Of a DNA stretch of 64,000 nucleotides, positions 1 through 12,457 are shown piece after piece. The notes under the pieces were generated by a model. The model was not told the origin of the DNA, did no database searches, and worked only from the letters and a program-made list of their open reading frames with translations. A program made the position numbers and the translations under genes. Source of the stretch: Rattus norvegicus (Eukaryota > Chordata > Mammalia > Rodentia > Muridae); contig NC_086032.1 in the NCBI RefSeq assembly GCF_036323735.1, forward strand, positions 56,126,599 to 56,190,598. Direction: 5' to 3'. How positions within the stretch are numbered: the stretch's first letter is position 1; every line of letters begins with the position of its first letter.

Positions 1-470
1 CTATAGATTGTTTTTGGCAAGATGGCCATTTTTACAATATTAATCCTGTGAATCCATGAGTATGGGAGATCTTTCCATTTTCTGAGATCATCTTCAATTT
101 CTTTCTTTTATTATATCCTCCTTAAAGGACTTTAACATCTTCACGAGATAGGATTTTAGGTCAGCTTCCTTATTTCAAGGTATGTTGGTGTATTCAGGGC
201 TTGCTGTGGTACATCTGGGTTCTGATAATGACTTCATATATTGGCTTCTGTTGCTTATGGTCTTGCCTCTCTCCATGTGGTTATCCCTGCTATTTGCTGG
301 TCTGGGTGACACTCTCTAGAGTCTGCCTCTTTTGTTACTGTCTCCTGGTAGGCCTGTGACCCTGGATGTAGCAGATCTCCTGGGATGCCTTAGGATGTGG
401 TATCAAATTCTCTGAGCATAGTGAATCATCTAGGTTGCCTCAGGAACATCTGAATGGGAAAGGAGATAAA
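1..470 (-). mobile_element. Old L1 fragment, antisense, ORF1 start fused to ORF2 by deletion
   Basis: Read on the minus strand, about 470-277 looks like L1 5'UTR. An ATG at 276-274 opens an ORF1 N-terminus (MERGKTISNRSQYMKSLSEP) that aligns with the young ORF1 start MARGKRRNPSNRNQDY at 47726. It carries an in-frame stop after about 33 codons. Near 117 the reading jumps to the C-terminal half of ORF2 (the EIEDDLRKWKDLP-type segment), so the end of ORF1 and most of ORF2 are missing. The piece runs off the left edge of the window. Inactive relic; the 5'UTR limit near 470 is approximate. Confidence 0.75.
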
Positions 471-1980
471 CAAGGAAAGATACAGGATATGAAAAAAGGT
501 TAAAGAAGATTGATAGAAGCAGGAGAATAAAAAGCAAAATAAGAAGAAAAGAATACAGAAATAAAAAAATTAAACAGGAAAATGGCTGTCTTGGCACTTT
601 AAAAAGTCAGAAAAAGTTCTAATTTTTTTTAACAAACAAAGCAGGTGTTTGAGAAATATGGACATTTGCGAACTCATGGAATTTTATATGCTCACCTGAA
701 TCTCATCACGTAATCTAAGTAATGCCATTGATTATCAAGTATAATGAAGGATACATTGTAACAGGTCCATGGTTAACTTTTTCTGTAAAGTGCTTTCAAT
801 TTTGTTCCACAGGTGTCCTCATATGGAAAGCATGTAGTGGACACTTCTCCGTTTAACTTGATACAAAAAGAGAACAAAGTAGACTGTACTTCATGCATGA
901 AGCCATAATGGAAGTTCTGTCATGGTGAGATCCAGTGCAGCAAAAGTCTTCAGAGAAAATTAATGTGTTCTCTAGCACTCATCTTATAAAAGTCAAAGAA
1001 ACTATTTGACTTCAGTCATCCAAACAGACAGGACAGTGAAAGTCAAATCTGGTTTGTGAATTAGCCCACTTAATTCTCTTGGGAAATTTAAGAATTTACA
1101 TCTCATATGAAACTCAGTATTTCAAAAGTCATTTTGCAACTTTGCAGATGAGAAAAAATATTTTAAATGTTCAAGGACAAGCAGCCATGATCAATTTTTC
1201 AGGATCATTAAGTTCTTTTTCTTATAGTATTAAATGATCTTTATCCTTTCTGTAATTCCACTACAGTAAAAGAAATGAAATTTGATGACACTATGCTCCT
1301 GGATAAGCACTTGACCTTATCATGTAATATGTTGCATAAGTTGAAGCACTCCTGTTTACATTCTAAATCTTTCTCCTCTGTGGAATACCTCAAGTGTAAT
1401 CCTCATTTCATTTCCTTTATGTTTAAAGCAATCTGAATCTCTTGGCAAATTTTTACATATTTGTTTGGAGGTTTTAATAATTTGAAACAAATCACTTATT
1501 TTCTACTTCAGTTCATATATAAGGAATATTTGCTAGCATTAATCACAAACATAAATATAGAAAAAGATAATATGTGCAAAGGAAACAAATCCATTATTTA
1601 CATGTAATTTGAGTATTATAGAAACACATAAAATATGTATTATAAACAGCCAAATATACTGATGTTGAGTACTATATTAATTTGATATAAGTTACATATA
1701 TGTATATATAGGTATACATGCAAGTGAGAGTATAACAATAAATATGAGACTATGGCATAGTGATAGAATATTCAGTGTGTGATTCTCTGAATCATAATTA
1801 CCTGTATATTTTCACAGAAAATATAATTTCCTTAACCACTCATTTTCTTGCTCTATAACTCCCATAGTCCCACATTCACCCAATCTTACATTCATGGCTT
1901 TTTATTCTTTAATTACTGATTTAATAAATAAAGGTATAAGTGCCACCTTCTGAGTCCTAGAGTCCTTTGATTGTTCTTGT
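471..1980. other. No gene recognised; AT-rich unique DNA
   Basis: All frames are broken by frequent stops and no repeat family is recognised. Short TA-rich runs occur near 1690-1715. Confidence 0.5.
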
Positions 1981-1987
1981 CTGTCTG

Positions 1988-2056
1988 TATAGGTATAGGT
2001 ATAGGTATATGTATACGTATATGTATAGGTGTAGACAGACAGACAGACAGATGGAT
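1988..2056. repeat. Hexanucleotide TATAGG and CAGA simple repeat
   Basis: Repeated tataggtataggta units drift into tatgtatacgtatatg and then four gacagaca units. A chance 61-codon minus-strand frame lies across it and is not a gene. Confidence 0.85.
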
Positions 2057-2274
2057 AAATAGAGAGACTGTGCTAACCACTTGGGATTGGGTAGTCATTT
2101 TGGGTTCTCATATCTAAGCACAATTGATTCTCCTTTTATTGAAACTGATTTTTTTTTTGTCTTTAGCTCTTCCTTGACTGCTGGTGACCTTTGAAATTTC
2201 TAAAACATTCTTTACTTCTGATGATTTTTTCATCATATCAGAAATCTTAAATTGTTATAGTAGGAGCTTTGCTC

Positions 2275-2530
2275 AAGGTTTAGTGGTCATAGAGCATGAG
2301 TGCAGGAAAGATTTGAATATGCAATATGTTAGAGAAGACTGCTGCTAAATAGTGCGTTCTGGACATGACCCAGCTGCTATACACTTGAATGTCAACAATG
2401 ATGGCTGCCTACACAAGACTTGCACAGGCTGCAACTAGTCAATATCCATCTTGCATGGAGTAGGAGTGTTAACAGGCTCCATGATGAGTTAATTATTACA
2501 GTCAACATCTGATGGGGTTTAAAATTTCAG
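2275..2530 (+). mobile_element. Old L1 3'UTR-like fragment (Lx type)
   Basis: The segment has the order typical of old rodent L1 3'UTRs: a ttctggacatgacccagctg block, then gctgcctacacaagacttgc, then a divergent tail. The sense direction matches the better preserved relatives at 62.5-63.1 kb. Strongly decayed; ends approximate. Confidence 0.5.
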
Positions 2531-5500
2531 ATTTTCTGAGTGGCGGTGCTCCTAATATGTAGCTCAAACCACAGTGGCCATTCCTATGCATCCAAAGTAT
2601 GTCTGAACAACACAAATTCATATCAATATGTTGCAGAGTGAGCATGGGAAAGAAAGAGAGAAGAAAGACAGAGAAAAAAGAGAGAAAGAAGAAATAAAGT
2701 TGAGAGGATAGTGGAGAGAACAGATCCAGAATTAGGAAGGCGTAGTGGTGATTTGAACATAATAAATGTATTTATGCAGTAAAATAATCCATTCTGAAAA
2801 GCTCACTTAAGGACAAGTTAGATATAACCGAATTAAAAACATTAATGCCAAACCACCAGAATGTGAGCTGTGTGTCATATTTCTTCACTTATACTAAAAT
2901 TTCAGTTTGTCATTTATTCTATTTTTACTGAAGATGAGTGAAGCTGATTTATGGCCTATTAAAAGGGAAAAATTGAAATTATTCAATGTCTATAAAATGC
3001 CATTTTTTTAGAAATGAATATATTATTGCCATAAATACACTTTCGTTTAAATAATGTTGGTGTGTCCTACTTATTCTATACTTCTCAGTGATTAACAAAG
3101 AAGGAAAGTAGCTATTATTAGTATATAAATTTAATTTACAAATGGGTCAGTCAGAATGACTCCCACAAAAACGCTCAAACTCCAATCCAAGAAATCTTTG
3201 ATTATTTTCTGATATTTAAAGAAGGAATCATGCTTATAGATTGACTTAAAATCAATAATCAAATGAATAAATTACTAGGAAGAGACAGGCAACTAACTGT
3301 AATATATAAACTTAATTTGGATTGCCTACATTAGCAATGATAATTACAAGTATCTTCAAAAATAAAGGCAAAAGCAGAATCTCATTGGGCAGATTCAGTT
3401 ACAAAATTAACGAAAATAGATTTTTCACTAAAAATCTCCACACAATACTGTGAATATATTAATTTTTAATCCAGTTTATTAATTTTAGACAGCTAAAATC
3501 CCGAACGAGGTCAGAAAACATAAATTAGTGTGATTTTAATTGATTAATCTAGAATTTCTTACTGCAGCAACAAAAAATGAGTACAGAAATTCTTACATAA
3601 TTGTAAAATCATAACATACTTATCTTCTTATGAAAAATAAAAGCAAAGTGCCAAATCTCTGAGAAGTGTGGGAATTTCTAACACTTTTATTAAGATAGTC
3701 AGGCCATCATAAGAAACACTTTTATCAAATAGGGGTCAAAATATTGGCACCTAAAATTCCTGTCTGAAAAATGACTAATAGTATTAATTAATTAATGCTA
3801 TAAATGGTGAATTAATCACTTTTCTAAATCGGTAATGAAATGCCTATTTTTTGATGATTTAAGCAAATGAAATTATATATACAGTTTTTTATATTAGTAC
3901 ATATTATCTCAAATGGAGATAAATACTTCCATGGTTTTATATGTACATGTATATACTTCATTGCATTTTTTTCTTAAGATGAATGAACAGAGGCAACACA
4001 ATACAGATATACTATACAAGCACACATACATAATTAAAACTTTTCTCATATATAGTATGTGTTAGTGTGTATGTTTGTGTCTGGGTCAATTTCTGTGTTT
4101 CTGTGTGTGATACATGCATGTGTGCACATTTGTATGTGTGCCTAGGTACAACGATATTTGAAAATACATACAGTGGTTGGTGTCCATTGTCTACATGTAT
4201 CATTTCCAGGTCTCTTGCTAATTCATCTCCTAATGGATTAACTTCTCTTTCTGGTTCTATAATCCTAGGAATTTACACATAGTCATTCCTATACAGATTT
4301 TATATGGGTAATAGAATACAAATTCAAGTTATCATGCTTGCACAGCACACTTTTCTCACTGAGCCATGTCTCCAGTCTGCAAGGCTGTTTCTCTCTTTTC
4401 CTTGACTTCATATTATTGCTGTTTTGTAATTGTTACCAACATTTGTGATTCCCTTACCTATCTTTAAATCCAATCTCCAGTACCTAATCATATGGCAATT
4501 TGTTGACTCACTGAACTGTTAGTGACCATTTACATAAGTTTCAGTTATTACTTGACACATTATGAATGTACTATGAGACTGATTAGTGACCATATGGAAG
4601 AACAGGCATCACCACTGCATCCTATGGTCTCTATATGGCATCCAATACTCATTTTTCTCAAGTAGATCTTTGGGATTGAAATGGTTAATATAATGGCTAA
4701 CATATTTATAACTTACTATTAGTAATACCTGCTAAAGTATCCAAAATAGACTTACAGAAACTCCAGGAAATATAACTATAGCTTCTCTTTCAAATAGGTT
4801 TCTGCCTTTCAATGTGGCTTCAGCCCATCTTCATGGGGTGAATTAGTATTTACTAAAGGGTTTGTTAGAATAACAAAGTATTTTTCATGTATATGCATAA
4901 TTTGTTTCTTATCTATTTTATTTTATTTTTGCTCGAGAGTTCTTTTGTCAAGCCCTCTAGACAATCTCTAGTAGCTGTATATCATCACTGCATGTTCACA
5001 CATATATTCAAATGTAACTTACAGACCACAAAACTGTATATAAGGCAAATATTAGCATATATAAAGATTTAGTATGTTTAAGGATTTTTTTTTCTGGAGA
5101 ATCAGATAGACAAGCCATGATCCTTCTGCCAGCCCTCTGCAAGTACTTTGTTTTTATGTACAATAAACGTTTTAAGCATCAGATGGGTCCCAGGAAGAAA
5201 TCATTATTGTTGAAGAGAATGGTTCAGTTTAAACTACCATGAATTTTTATTCATTAAATTGCATAACGTAGAGACATTAAAAAAAGACCCTGTGAAACCA
5301 AGAGACAAGTTTACAGTTGATTCTTGATGTTTAAGAAATTAAACACAGAATGCTTTCAGATTAAAACTAAGACATTTTAAAAAGTTAAATGATTAAATTT
5401 TATACAGAGTTCTTTAAAGTAATTATTAATTAGCATACAATCAAAAACTACAATTATCTTCAAAATCTAGAGAACTGAAAATAGTACTGTTGACTTAACC

Positions 5501-5944
5501 GAAGTGTAGATTCTACTCATATTCATGTAGATGTTAAGGTAGCATTAAAGCTCAGTTCTGGTTCTGGAATACATGCTGGTTAGATGTTAGATATTAACAT
5601 GGAATCCAATATTCTGAATCTCTAGAGTCAGGAAATTAAACAGAAAAAAACATTGTTAAAATGAAATCCTAAATATTGCCTTTTCCATTTCATAGGCTAA
5701 ACCTTCGACACTCAAGAAGTCTTTTCTTTAAAGCAGGAACTATTTGAATATTTGGGGATTAAAAGTTTAGAGATTAGAAAAATGGGCATAAGACACGGAT
5801 AACAGTGCCCCAGTCCCTTATCAGCGTTTAGACAAAAGTTAGGGCAGGGTAAGGTAAGGAATGGAATCTATTAAAGTTAATTGCTATTTAAATGCTCAGA
5901 AAATGGAAGCATTAAAATGACATGGTTTCCAGTGAAGGAATGGG
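2531..5944. other. No gene recognised; AT-rich DNA with low-complexity patches
   Basis: A purine-rich gaaagaaagagagaag tract lies at 2645-2715 and a degenerate GT-rich stretch at 4060-4145. The latter creates chance open frames of 63-71 codons on both strands. No splice-flanked coding block or recognisable repeat was found in the rest. Confidence 0.5.
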
Positions 5945-6625
5945 GCCACCTTCAAAAATTTTGACCCAGAATTATTCCTGTCTAGAGGAAATGCTTGGAC
6001 AAAAAGGGAGCAGAGTCTGAAGGAAAGGCTTCAGACTGGCTAAACTTGGGATCCATCTCATTGGCAGGCAATGAACGCTAACATGATTAGTGATGCCATG
6101 TTGTACTTGTAGAGCCTAACATGACTGTCATCTGAGAGACCCTGCCAGCAGCTGACTATGTCAGATCTAGATACTTACAGCCAACCATTGGACCAAAGTC
6201 GGGAACTCCTATCGAAAAGTTGTGGGAAGAATTGAAGGAGCTGAGGGGATGGCAACCTCATATAAAGAACAAGAGTATCAATTAACCTGGAACCCTCAAA
6301 GTTTTCAGAGACTAAACCAAAGATTATACATGGGCTGATCCATGGCCCCAGAAACATTTGTAGCAGAGGAGTGCTTTATCTGACCTCAGTGGGAGAGAGT
6401 GTGCCTAATCCTGTAGAAATTTGATGTCCCTGGTAAGGGGGATGATTTGGGGATCCATGGGTAGTAGGTGGGGGTAAGGGTGGGGAAAAAGAGAAGGTGG
6501 GTTGGGGAAGCACTCTGTCAGAAGCAAAGGGGAGGTAGGATATCATGAAGAACTCTGGGAGAGGGAACCAGGAAAAGGAAATTATTTATTTACATTTGGA
6601 ATGTAAATAAATAAAATAATAAAAA
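5945..6625 (+). mobile_element. Old L1 3'UTR (Lx type), ending in A-rich tail
   Basis: In order: gacaaaaagggagcagagtc, a tgagagaccctgccagcagc block, gggctgatccatggccccag, a G-rich stretch, and a terminal ggaatgtaaataaataaaat tail. This is the organisation of old rodent L1 3' ends; 14165-14510 and 58770-59245 are relatives. No ORF2 remains upstream, so it is a 5'-truncated copy. The family label is from recall. Confidence 0.7.
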
Positions 6626-7194
6626 TGACACTAAGTATCTGGAACTCTTAAATAGGGTTCACAAATTTTGAATGCCCTGTGGCAAGTATTCCAGGGAGAG
6701 AGTAGAAATAAGCACTATGATTTGTTTTCATCTATGAACCTGAAATGATAAAACTGAAGTCTGAGAGGAAAATGAACAGTAATCCTTCTGATGTTGTAGG
6801 GTTTATAGATGCTATTGCAGAAGCTTTAAACACTGTAGGAGTCTTGAGATTATCATCCCGAGATAAAGTTGTATCACAAGAATGGTAACTATATTTTGTA
6901 TGCTTCATATGTCAGAGAAGATACCATACTCATAGATGCTAGCAAGCAAGCTTCATGGGTCAAAGAAAAATACTCCAGCAAATGATGCTTGTAATGAAGT
7001 TATAACTAGTTTTTGGTGTTGAAGCAGTCATATTGGCTAGAAATTGAAATCAGTGAACAGAAAAAATGCTTCAAAGAATAGCAACTCCAAATTAGAACAC
7101 TCAAGGCTTATGTATCAGTGCCCGCTCATATGAGCTCACTGGAGTTTATGATTAACATTGCTTTTCAACTGTGATTTTGTTGATACCATCCTTT
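6626..7194. other. No gene recognised
   Basis: Unique-looking sequence between two L1 3' ends; no supported coding or RNA feature. Confidence 0.4.
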
Positions 7195-7480
7195 TAAAAC
7201 ATTTTTATTGGTTATTTTATTTGTGTTCATTTCAAATATTATCTCCCTTCCCAAGTTCCCCTCCAAAAACTCCCTATGTTCCCGCCCTCCACGTGCTTCT
7301 AGGAGGGTCCTCCCCGACCCACTCATCCACTCCTATCTTACCAACTTAGCATTCCCCCACACTAGGGCATCAAACCTTCACATAAAAGCTGGACATTTCC
7401 CAACATGGGAAGATTTTCTGTTCACCCTAATAACATCTACCACCTCACCACAGGTGACAATCAGCATACAAAGTAGCTAG
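7195..7480 (-). mobile_element. L1 3' end, antisense
   Basis: Begins with a T-rich reversed tail (atttttattggttattttat), then tttcaaatattatctccctt and C-rich blocks with cattcccccacactagggca. These are the complement of the G-rich rodent L1 3'UTR. 5'-truncated, no ORF2 sequence. Confidence 0.7.
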
Positions 7481-9241
7481 ATAACTTTAGGAAGAAAGGA
7501 AGTTAAAGGAGTGAGATTTCATTAGGCCCAACGTTGAAGTAGGAAGGATGGATTCTAATATTTCCAGAAATGACACCTATCTACTCAACTTCAGTTGTAA
7601 GGAAATACAAAATGTTTTCTTCAATACAATCAGTTCCATAGACCTTATCATTTTGAAAGTAATGCAAATCTCTCTCCTCAAAAAAACAAGTGACACATTC
7701 AAGTCAACAAACCTCAACCTGTTGGAATGTCAGGCAAATAGAGTATCTCAGTGGTGTTCAGTCTATTTATTGTCTATGTCCCCGTTTATCTTTCCTCTGT
7801 TGAGAAACCTTTCCAAAGTAGTGATTCTTTGTTGTATTCTATGCTGAATTAGTCATACAAATGATGAAATTCATTTCCCAAGTGGTTGATCTATGGCTTC
7901 TGGCTCGTCCTGCTGAAACCCTAGGATTCCAGAGTTTTCAAAGCTGTCCATTCCATCAACAAGAGTTTAAAAATTCAAATAATAAAATTCTTGATGGATT
8001 TTTGCCCAGCTGGACTATATTTTGGCCTCATTTTGTAACTAATGAATGGCCTATAACAACAAGAAATCCTAAAGGATTTACTAATATCTGGTGTTACCTA
8101 CCTGTTCTTTTCCTAGGAGAGATGAACTACCTTAGACTTGAACTACCTTAGAAACATCTGATGCAAGTGACTTTGTAGTTTGGAGATTGCCAATGCCTTG
8201 TTGAGTACTTTCTTTTCACTAGTTTAATATCAGAACTCTTTCTAGACATCATGTTCTCAGAATTATATTCCTTAGTTTCTCTAAATCAAGCCATGATATG
8301 AATTATATTTAAATAAAAGTGATATAAATAAGTAGCTTCTCTATTTCTGAAAAGTTGTAGTTTAATGTTTCAAAAATCACATAGAACTAAGGAGTTGAGA
8401 AATTTATTGATATGAACTTCCTGTGTCCTCTAAATGCTAAATGCTATTTTCCACTGCTACCTTCTAATGCACTAGAAATATTATCTGTGTGGGCTTAAGA
8501 AAGAAGTGCTGCTAAACGGCCAAATTTTAAGAGCTAAATTTAAATTAAATCACATACTTTGTTTTCATGTTGGATAAAATAAGAAACAAGTTGCTTTCTT
8601 CCACTTAGTGGTAAACAGCAACAAATGATCTTGATTTTTTGCTTCTCTTTATTTTTCTTTCTTTTTTAACTGTCAGAGTAGGAAATACGTTAAATTATCA
8701 CAAATGGAAAGTACCTGCTGAGGAAAACATCTCCTTTGACTTAAAAGAGGGCGTTAATGCCTTGGTCACTCAACAGTGAAGTGAGGATTAAAGGAACAAA
8801 TGTGGAGTACTTAGCTTTCCAACTTCAAGACTTACAATGTCAAGAATTGGAGTTGTTGTTTTCTGTCAGGAAGACAGGAGTTATGTCTTCATCAGTCATA
8901 GAAGTTCTTGTCTAGGTGTAGTTAATTCTCGACTTTGATTTCTCCAAAGAGCCAGTAAATAAATGTGCACATCAAAATCCTACAATTATTGAATCAGCTT
9001 CCAGAAGTGTCCCTTGAAGACTGGCAAAGGCTGAACTTCATTTTTTTCCCTCTGCTTAGGAGAAAACTGGTCTGACCCACCATTAGCACACTATTAGATT
9101 TAATTTCATCACCAGTTTTTAATTACATTTTGAGATAACAATGTGATTACATAATTTCCCATCGCTTTCCTCCTCATAAAACCTGCCATATACCCCTTTG
9201 CTCTTTCTAAATTTCAGGACCTCGTTTTTTTTAATTGTTGT
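7481..9241. other. No gene recognised
   Basis: Two chance plus-strand frames (99 codons at 7548-7847 and 96 codons at 7861-8151) lie here. They have no recognisable domain. The segment may be an old interspersed repeat I cannot name. Confidence 0.35.
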
Positions 9242-9251
9242 TCTATCTATG

Positions 9252-9298
<47 letters not shown>

Positions 9299-9300
9299 AT
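9242..9300. repeat. (TATC)n microsatellite
   Basis: About fourteen near-perfect tatc units, with one gtat variant near the start. Confidence 0.95.
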
Positions 9301-10030
9301 ATACTTATTCCTAAATATAACCCAATCAATCTATATAATGTTATTCTTATGTATTCTTTCAGAGCTGACCATTTGGTATATGGCTTCAAATTACAATGCT
9401 ATGATTTCAATCCATATGAAAATGCTTATCTAGTCTCTGTTTGTACTTAATGTTTTAAGTCCTGGTTGTTAAGGATTGTTAGAGCCAAAAGTCTTACTGT
9501 TGTCACTAATGTACAATGTACTGTAGCTAAAAGGAATTAGAATAAATACCCTTGGGAAATATCCTTGATTTTGTTTATATAAATACATTTAGAGCAGGAT
9601 TCCCACCATGGCATTACTGACATTTTAAAGTTTGACTTGCCAAGTCTTTTATTGTGGTATGTTGACTTACACATAGCAGTATCCGCACCATGCCTAGTTG
9701 TGACAAATAGAACTGCTTTGTAGCCTATCCCAAAGTTCTTGACAGGAAATATTCTCTAACTTCCAAGTATTAATCCACAGAGTGTCAAACAAAAGGAACT
9801 GCATCATTAATAAATATTATACTCTGCTTTATTTTTGAAAATGTTAGAATGTTATTTAATTGTATTCTTGCCATAGTTAATATAAGAAGAAATGCACATA
9901 TTTAATATATTTAAGCAAAACAACATTTGATTTTTATAAAATAAGGTACTTCAAACATCATTTAGGAGCAAGTCTTCTATATTATAACAATGTTCTTAAT
10001 TATCAAGCCTGTTTCAAATTGGCAAGGGTA
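9301..10030. other. No gene recognised
   Basis: AT-rich unique sequence. It ends at the left target duplication of the ID element. Confidence 0.4.
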
Positions 10031-10045
10031 AGAATAAAATACTCA

Positions 10046-10147
10046 GGGGCTGGGGATTTAGCTCAGTGGTAGAGCGCTTACCTAGGAAGCACAAGGCCCT
10101 GGGTTCGGTCCCCAGCTCCGAAAAAAAGAACCAAAAAAAAAAAAAAA
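10046..10147 (+). mobile_element. Rat ID SINE (BC1-derived), full length
   Basis: Starts ggggctggggatttagctca and carries a Pol III A box (tagctcagtggtagagcgct) and B box (gggttcggtcccc), then an A-rich tail with the gaacc interruption. ID elements derive from BC1 RNA, itself from tRNA-Ala, and move using L1 proteins. It is flanked by a 15-bp direct repeat, agaataaaatactca, at 10031-10045 and 10148-10162, its own target duplication. The body reads gaagcacaagg where the duplicated copy at 12.47 kb keeps gaagcgcaagg, a likely CpG decay. Confidence 0.97.
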
Positions 10148-10298
10148 AGAATAAAATACTCAGTGTACTTCACTAAGTCATCGGTAAACACTTCTCAGGA
10201 CTATTTACTTTCTGTTCATGTAACATTCTGAATCCACACGAGTGTATATGAGTGCTTAAACATTTCCACTTCATAGTTTGTATCACAGCATGGATTTT
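10076..10298. repeat. Left copy of about 220-bp L1 target-site duplication
   Basis: This stretch (ID 3' part plus about 150 bp of flank) recurs at 12458-12676 with only two substitutions and A-run length changes. It brackets the antisense L1 at 10299-12460. The first three bases (gct) are microhomology with the L1 end. Confidence 0.9.
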
Positions 10299-10307
10299 TT
10301 TTTTTTT

Positions 10308-10440
10308 ACTTCTCCCTACATCGTATCTTTTGCCCCTGAGATTCTCTCCTATCTCTTCTATTCTGTTGGTAATGCTTGTGTCTATGATTCCTGATCTCTT
10401 TCCTAGGTTTTCTATGTTTCTTTTTGTGATTTCGTTATTT
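10308..10440 (-). mobile_element. L1 ORF1 fragment carried as a 3' transduction
   Basis: On the minus strand this reads as old L1 ORF1 coiled-coil sequence (caacagaatagaagagatag, gagaatctcaggggcaaaag), comparable with 41670-41810. It lies between two A tracts downstream of the young L1's own 3' end. The simplest reading is read-through transcription from a source L1 that sat inside an older L1's ORF1. No AATAAA is seen in it. Confidence 0.7.
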
Positions 10441-10559
10441 TTCTTTTTTTTTTTTATTTATTTATTTTTTTTCTTTTTTCTTTTTTTTTTTTTTATTAAC
10501 TTGAGTATTTCTTATATACATTTCGAGTGTTATTCCCTTTCCCGGTTTCCGGGCAAACA

Positions 10560-10630
10560 TCCCCCTCCCCCCTCCCCTTCCTTATGGGTGTTCTCCTCCC
10601 AACCCTCCCCCCATTGCCGCCTTCCCCCCA
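10560..10630 (-). other. G-rich polypurine tract of L1 3'UTR (antisense here)
   Basis: Runs of four to six C on the plus strand, hence G runs in the L1 sense strand. Same tract as at 33.9, 40.8, 53.3 and 59.7 kb; able in principle to form G-quadruplexes. Confidence 0.75.
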
Positions 10631-11202
10631 TAGACTAGTTCACTGGGGGTTCAGTCTTAGCAGGACCCAGGGATTCCCCTTCCACTGGTGCTCTTACTAG
10701 GATATTCATTGCTACCTATGGGGTCAGAGTCCAGGGTCAGTCCATGTATAGTCTTTAGGTAGTGGCTTAGTCCCTGGAAGCTCTGGTTGCTTGGCATTGT
10801 TGTACTTTTGGGGTCTCGAGGCCCTTCAAGCTCTTCCAGTTCTTTCTCTGATTCCTTCAATAGGGGACCTATTCTCAGTTCAGTGGTTTGCTGCTGGATT
10901 CGCCTCTATATTTGCTGTATTCTGGCTGTGTCTCTCAGGAGCGATCTACATCCGGCTCCTGTCGGTCTGCACTTCTTTGCTTCATCCATCTTGTCTAATT
11001 GGGTGGCTGTATATGTATGGGCCACATGTGGGGCAGGCTCTGAATGGGTGTTCCTTAAGTCTCTGTTTTAATCTTTGCCTCTCCCTTCCCTGCCAAGGGT
11101 ATTCTTTTTCCTCATTTAAAGAAGGAGTGAAGCATTCACATTTTGATCATCCATCTTGAGTTTCGTTTGTTCTAGGGATCTAGGGTAATTCAAGCATTTG
11201 GG

Positions 11203-12457
11203 CTAATAGCCACTTATCAATGAGTGCATACCATGTATGTCTTTCTGTGATTGGGTTAGCTCACTCAGGATGATATTTTCCAGTTCCAACCATTTGCCTA
11301 CGAATTTCATAAACTCGTTGTTTTTGATAGCTGAGTAATATTCCATTGTGTAGATGTACCACATTTTCTGTATCCATTCCTCTGTTGAAGGGCATCTGGG
11401 TTCTTTCCAGCTTCTGGCTATTATAAATAAGGCTGCGATGAACATAGTGGAGCACGTGTCTCTTTTATATGTTGAGACATCTTTTGGGTATATGCCCAAG
11501 AGAGGTATAGCTGGATCCTCAGGCAGTTCAATGTCCAATTTTCTGAGGAACCTCCAGACTGATTTCCAGAATGGTTTTACCAGTCTGCAATCCCACCAAC
11601 AATGGAGGAGTGTTCCTCTTTCTCCACATCCTCGCCAGCATCTGCTGTCACCTGAGTTTTTGATCTTAGCCAATCGCACTGGTGTGAGGTGAAATCTCAG
11701 GGTTGTTTTGATTTGCATTTCCCTTATGACTAAAGATGTTGAACATTTCTTTAGGTGTTTCTCAGCCATTCGGCATTCCTCAGCTGTGAATTCTTTGTTT
11801 AGCTCTGAACCCCATTTTTTAATAGGGTTATTTGTTTCCCTGCGGCCTAACTTCTTGAGTTCTTTGTATATTTTGGATATAAGGCCTCTATCTGTTGTAG
11901 GATTGGTAAAGATCTTTTCCCAATCTGTTGGTTGCCGTTTTGTCCTAACCACAGTGTCCTTTGCCTTACAGAAGCTTTGCAGTTTTATGAGATCCCATTT
12001 GTCGATTCTTGATCTTAGAGCATAAGCCATTGGTGTTTTGTTCAGGAAATTTTTTCCAGTGCCCATGTGTTCCAGATGCTTCCCTAGTTTTTCTTCTATT
12101 AGTTTGAGTGTGTCTGGTTTGATGTGGAGGTCCTTGATCCACTTGGACTTAAGCTTTGTACAGGGTGATAAGCATGGATCGATCTGCATTCTTCTACATG
12201 TTGCCCTCCAGTTGAACCAGCACCATTTGCTGAAAATGCTATCTTTTTTCCATTGGATGGTTTTGGCTCCTTTGTCAAAAATCAAGTGACCATAGGTGTG
12301 TGGGTTCATTTCTGGGTCTTCAATTCTATTCCACTGGTCCATCTGTCTGTCTCTGTACCAATACCATGCAGTTTTTATCACTATTGCTCTGTAATACTGC
12401 TTGAGTTCAGGGATAGTGATTCCCCCTGAAGTCCTTTTATTGTTGAGGATAGCTTTA
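11203..12457 (-). pseudogene. L1 ORF2 C-terminal fragment
   Basis: Open for 392 codons from a chance ATG at 12381 to the natural stop at 11203; the homologous frame continues upstream to the truncation at 12457. It holds the C-terminal half only. RT motifs and endonuclease are absent. The zinc-knuckle-like Cys segment is present (CWRGCGERGTLLHCWWDC), as is the terminal HSLISGY. At the site where the copies at 34.7 and 46.4 kb share a TAA stop, this copy keeps the lysine codon (LIEEKLGKHLEHMG). It cannot encode a working ORF2p. Confidence 0.93.

Noticed and set aside
7548..8151. Two adjacent plus-strand frames as exons of a gene
   Set aside because: No recognisable protein family, no convincing splice signals, different frames, and repeat-like sequence character.
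10046..10147. tRNA gene or BC1 RNA gene
   Set aside because: It has Pol III boxes and tRNA-like sequence, but also an A-rich tail and a target duplication, and lacks the unique 3' region of BC1. It is an ID SINE copy.
11354..12289. Plus-strand frames of 83-112 codons
   Set aside because: They are antisense shadows of the L1 ORF2 fragment on the minus strand; the same shadows recur opposite ORF2 at 39.7, 41.1 and 52.2 kb.
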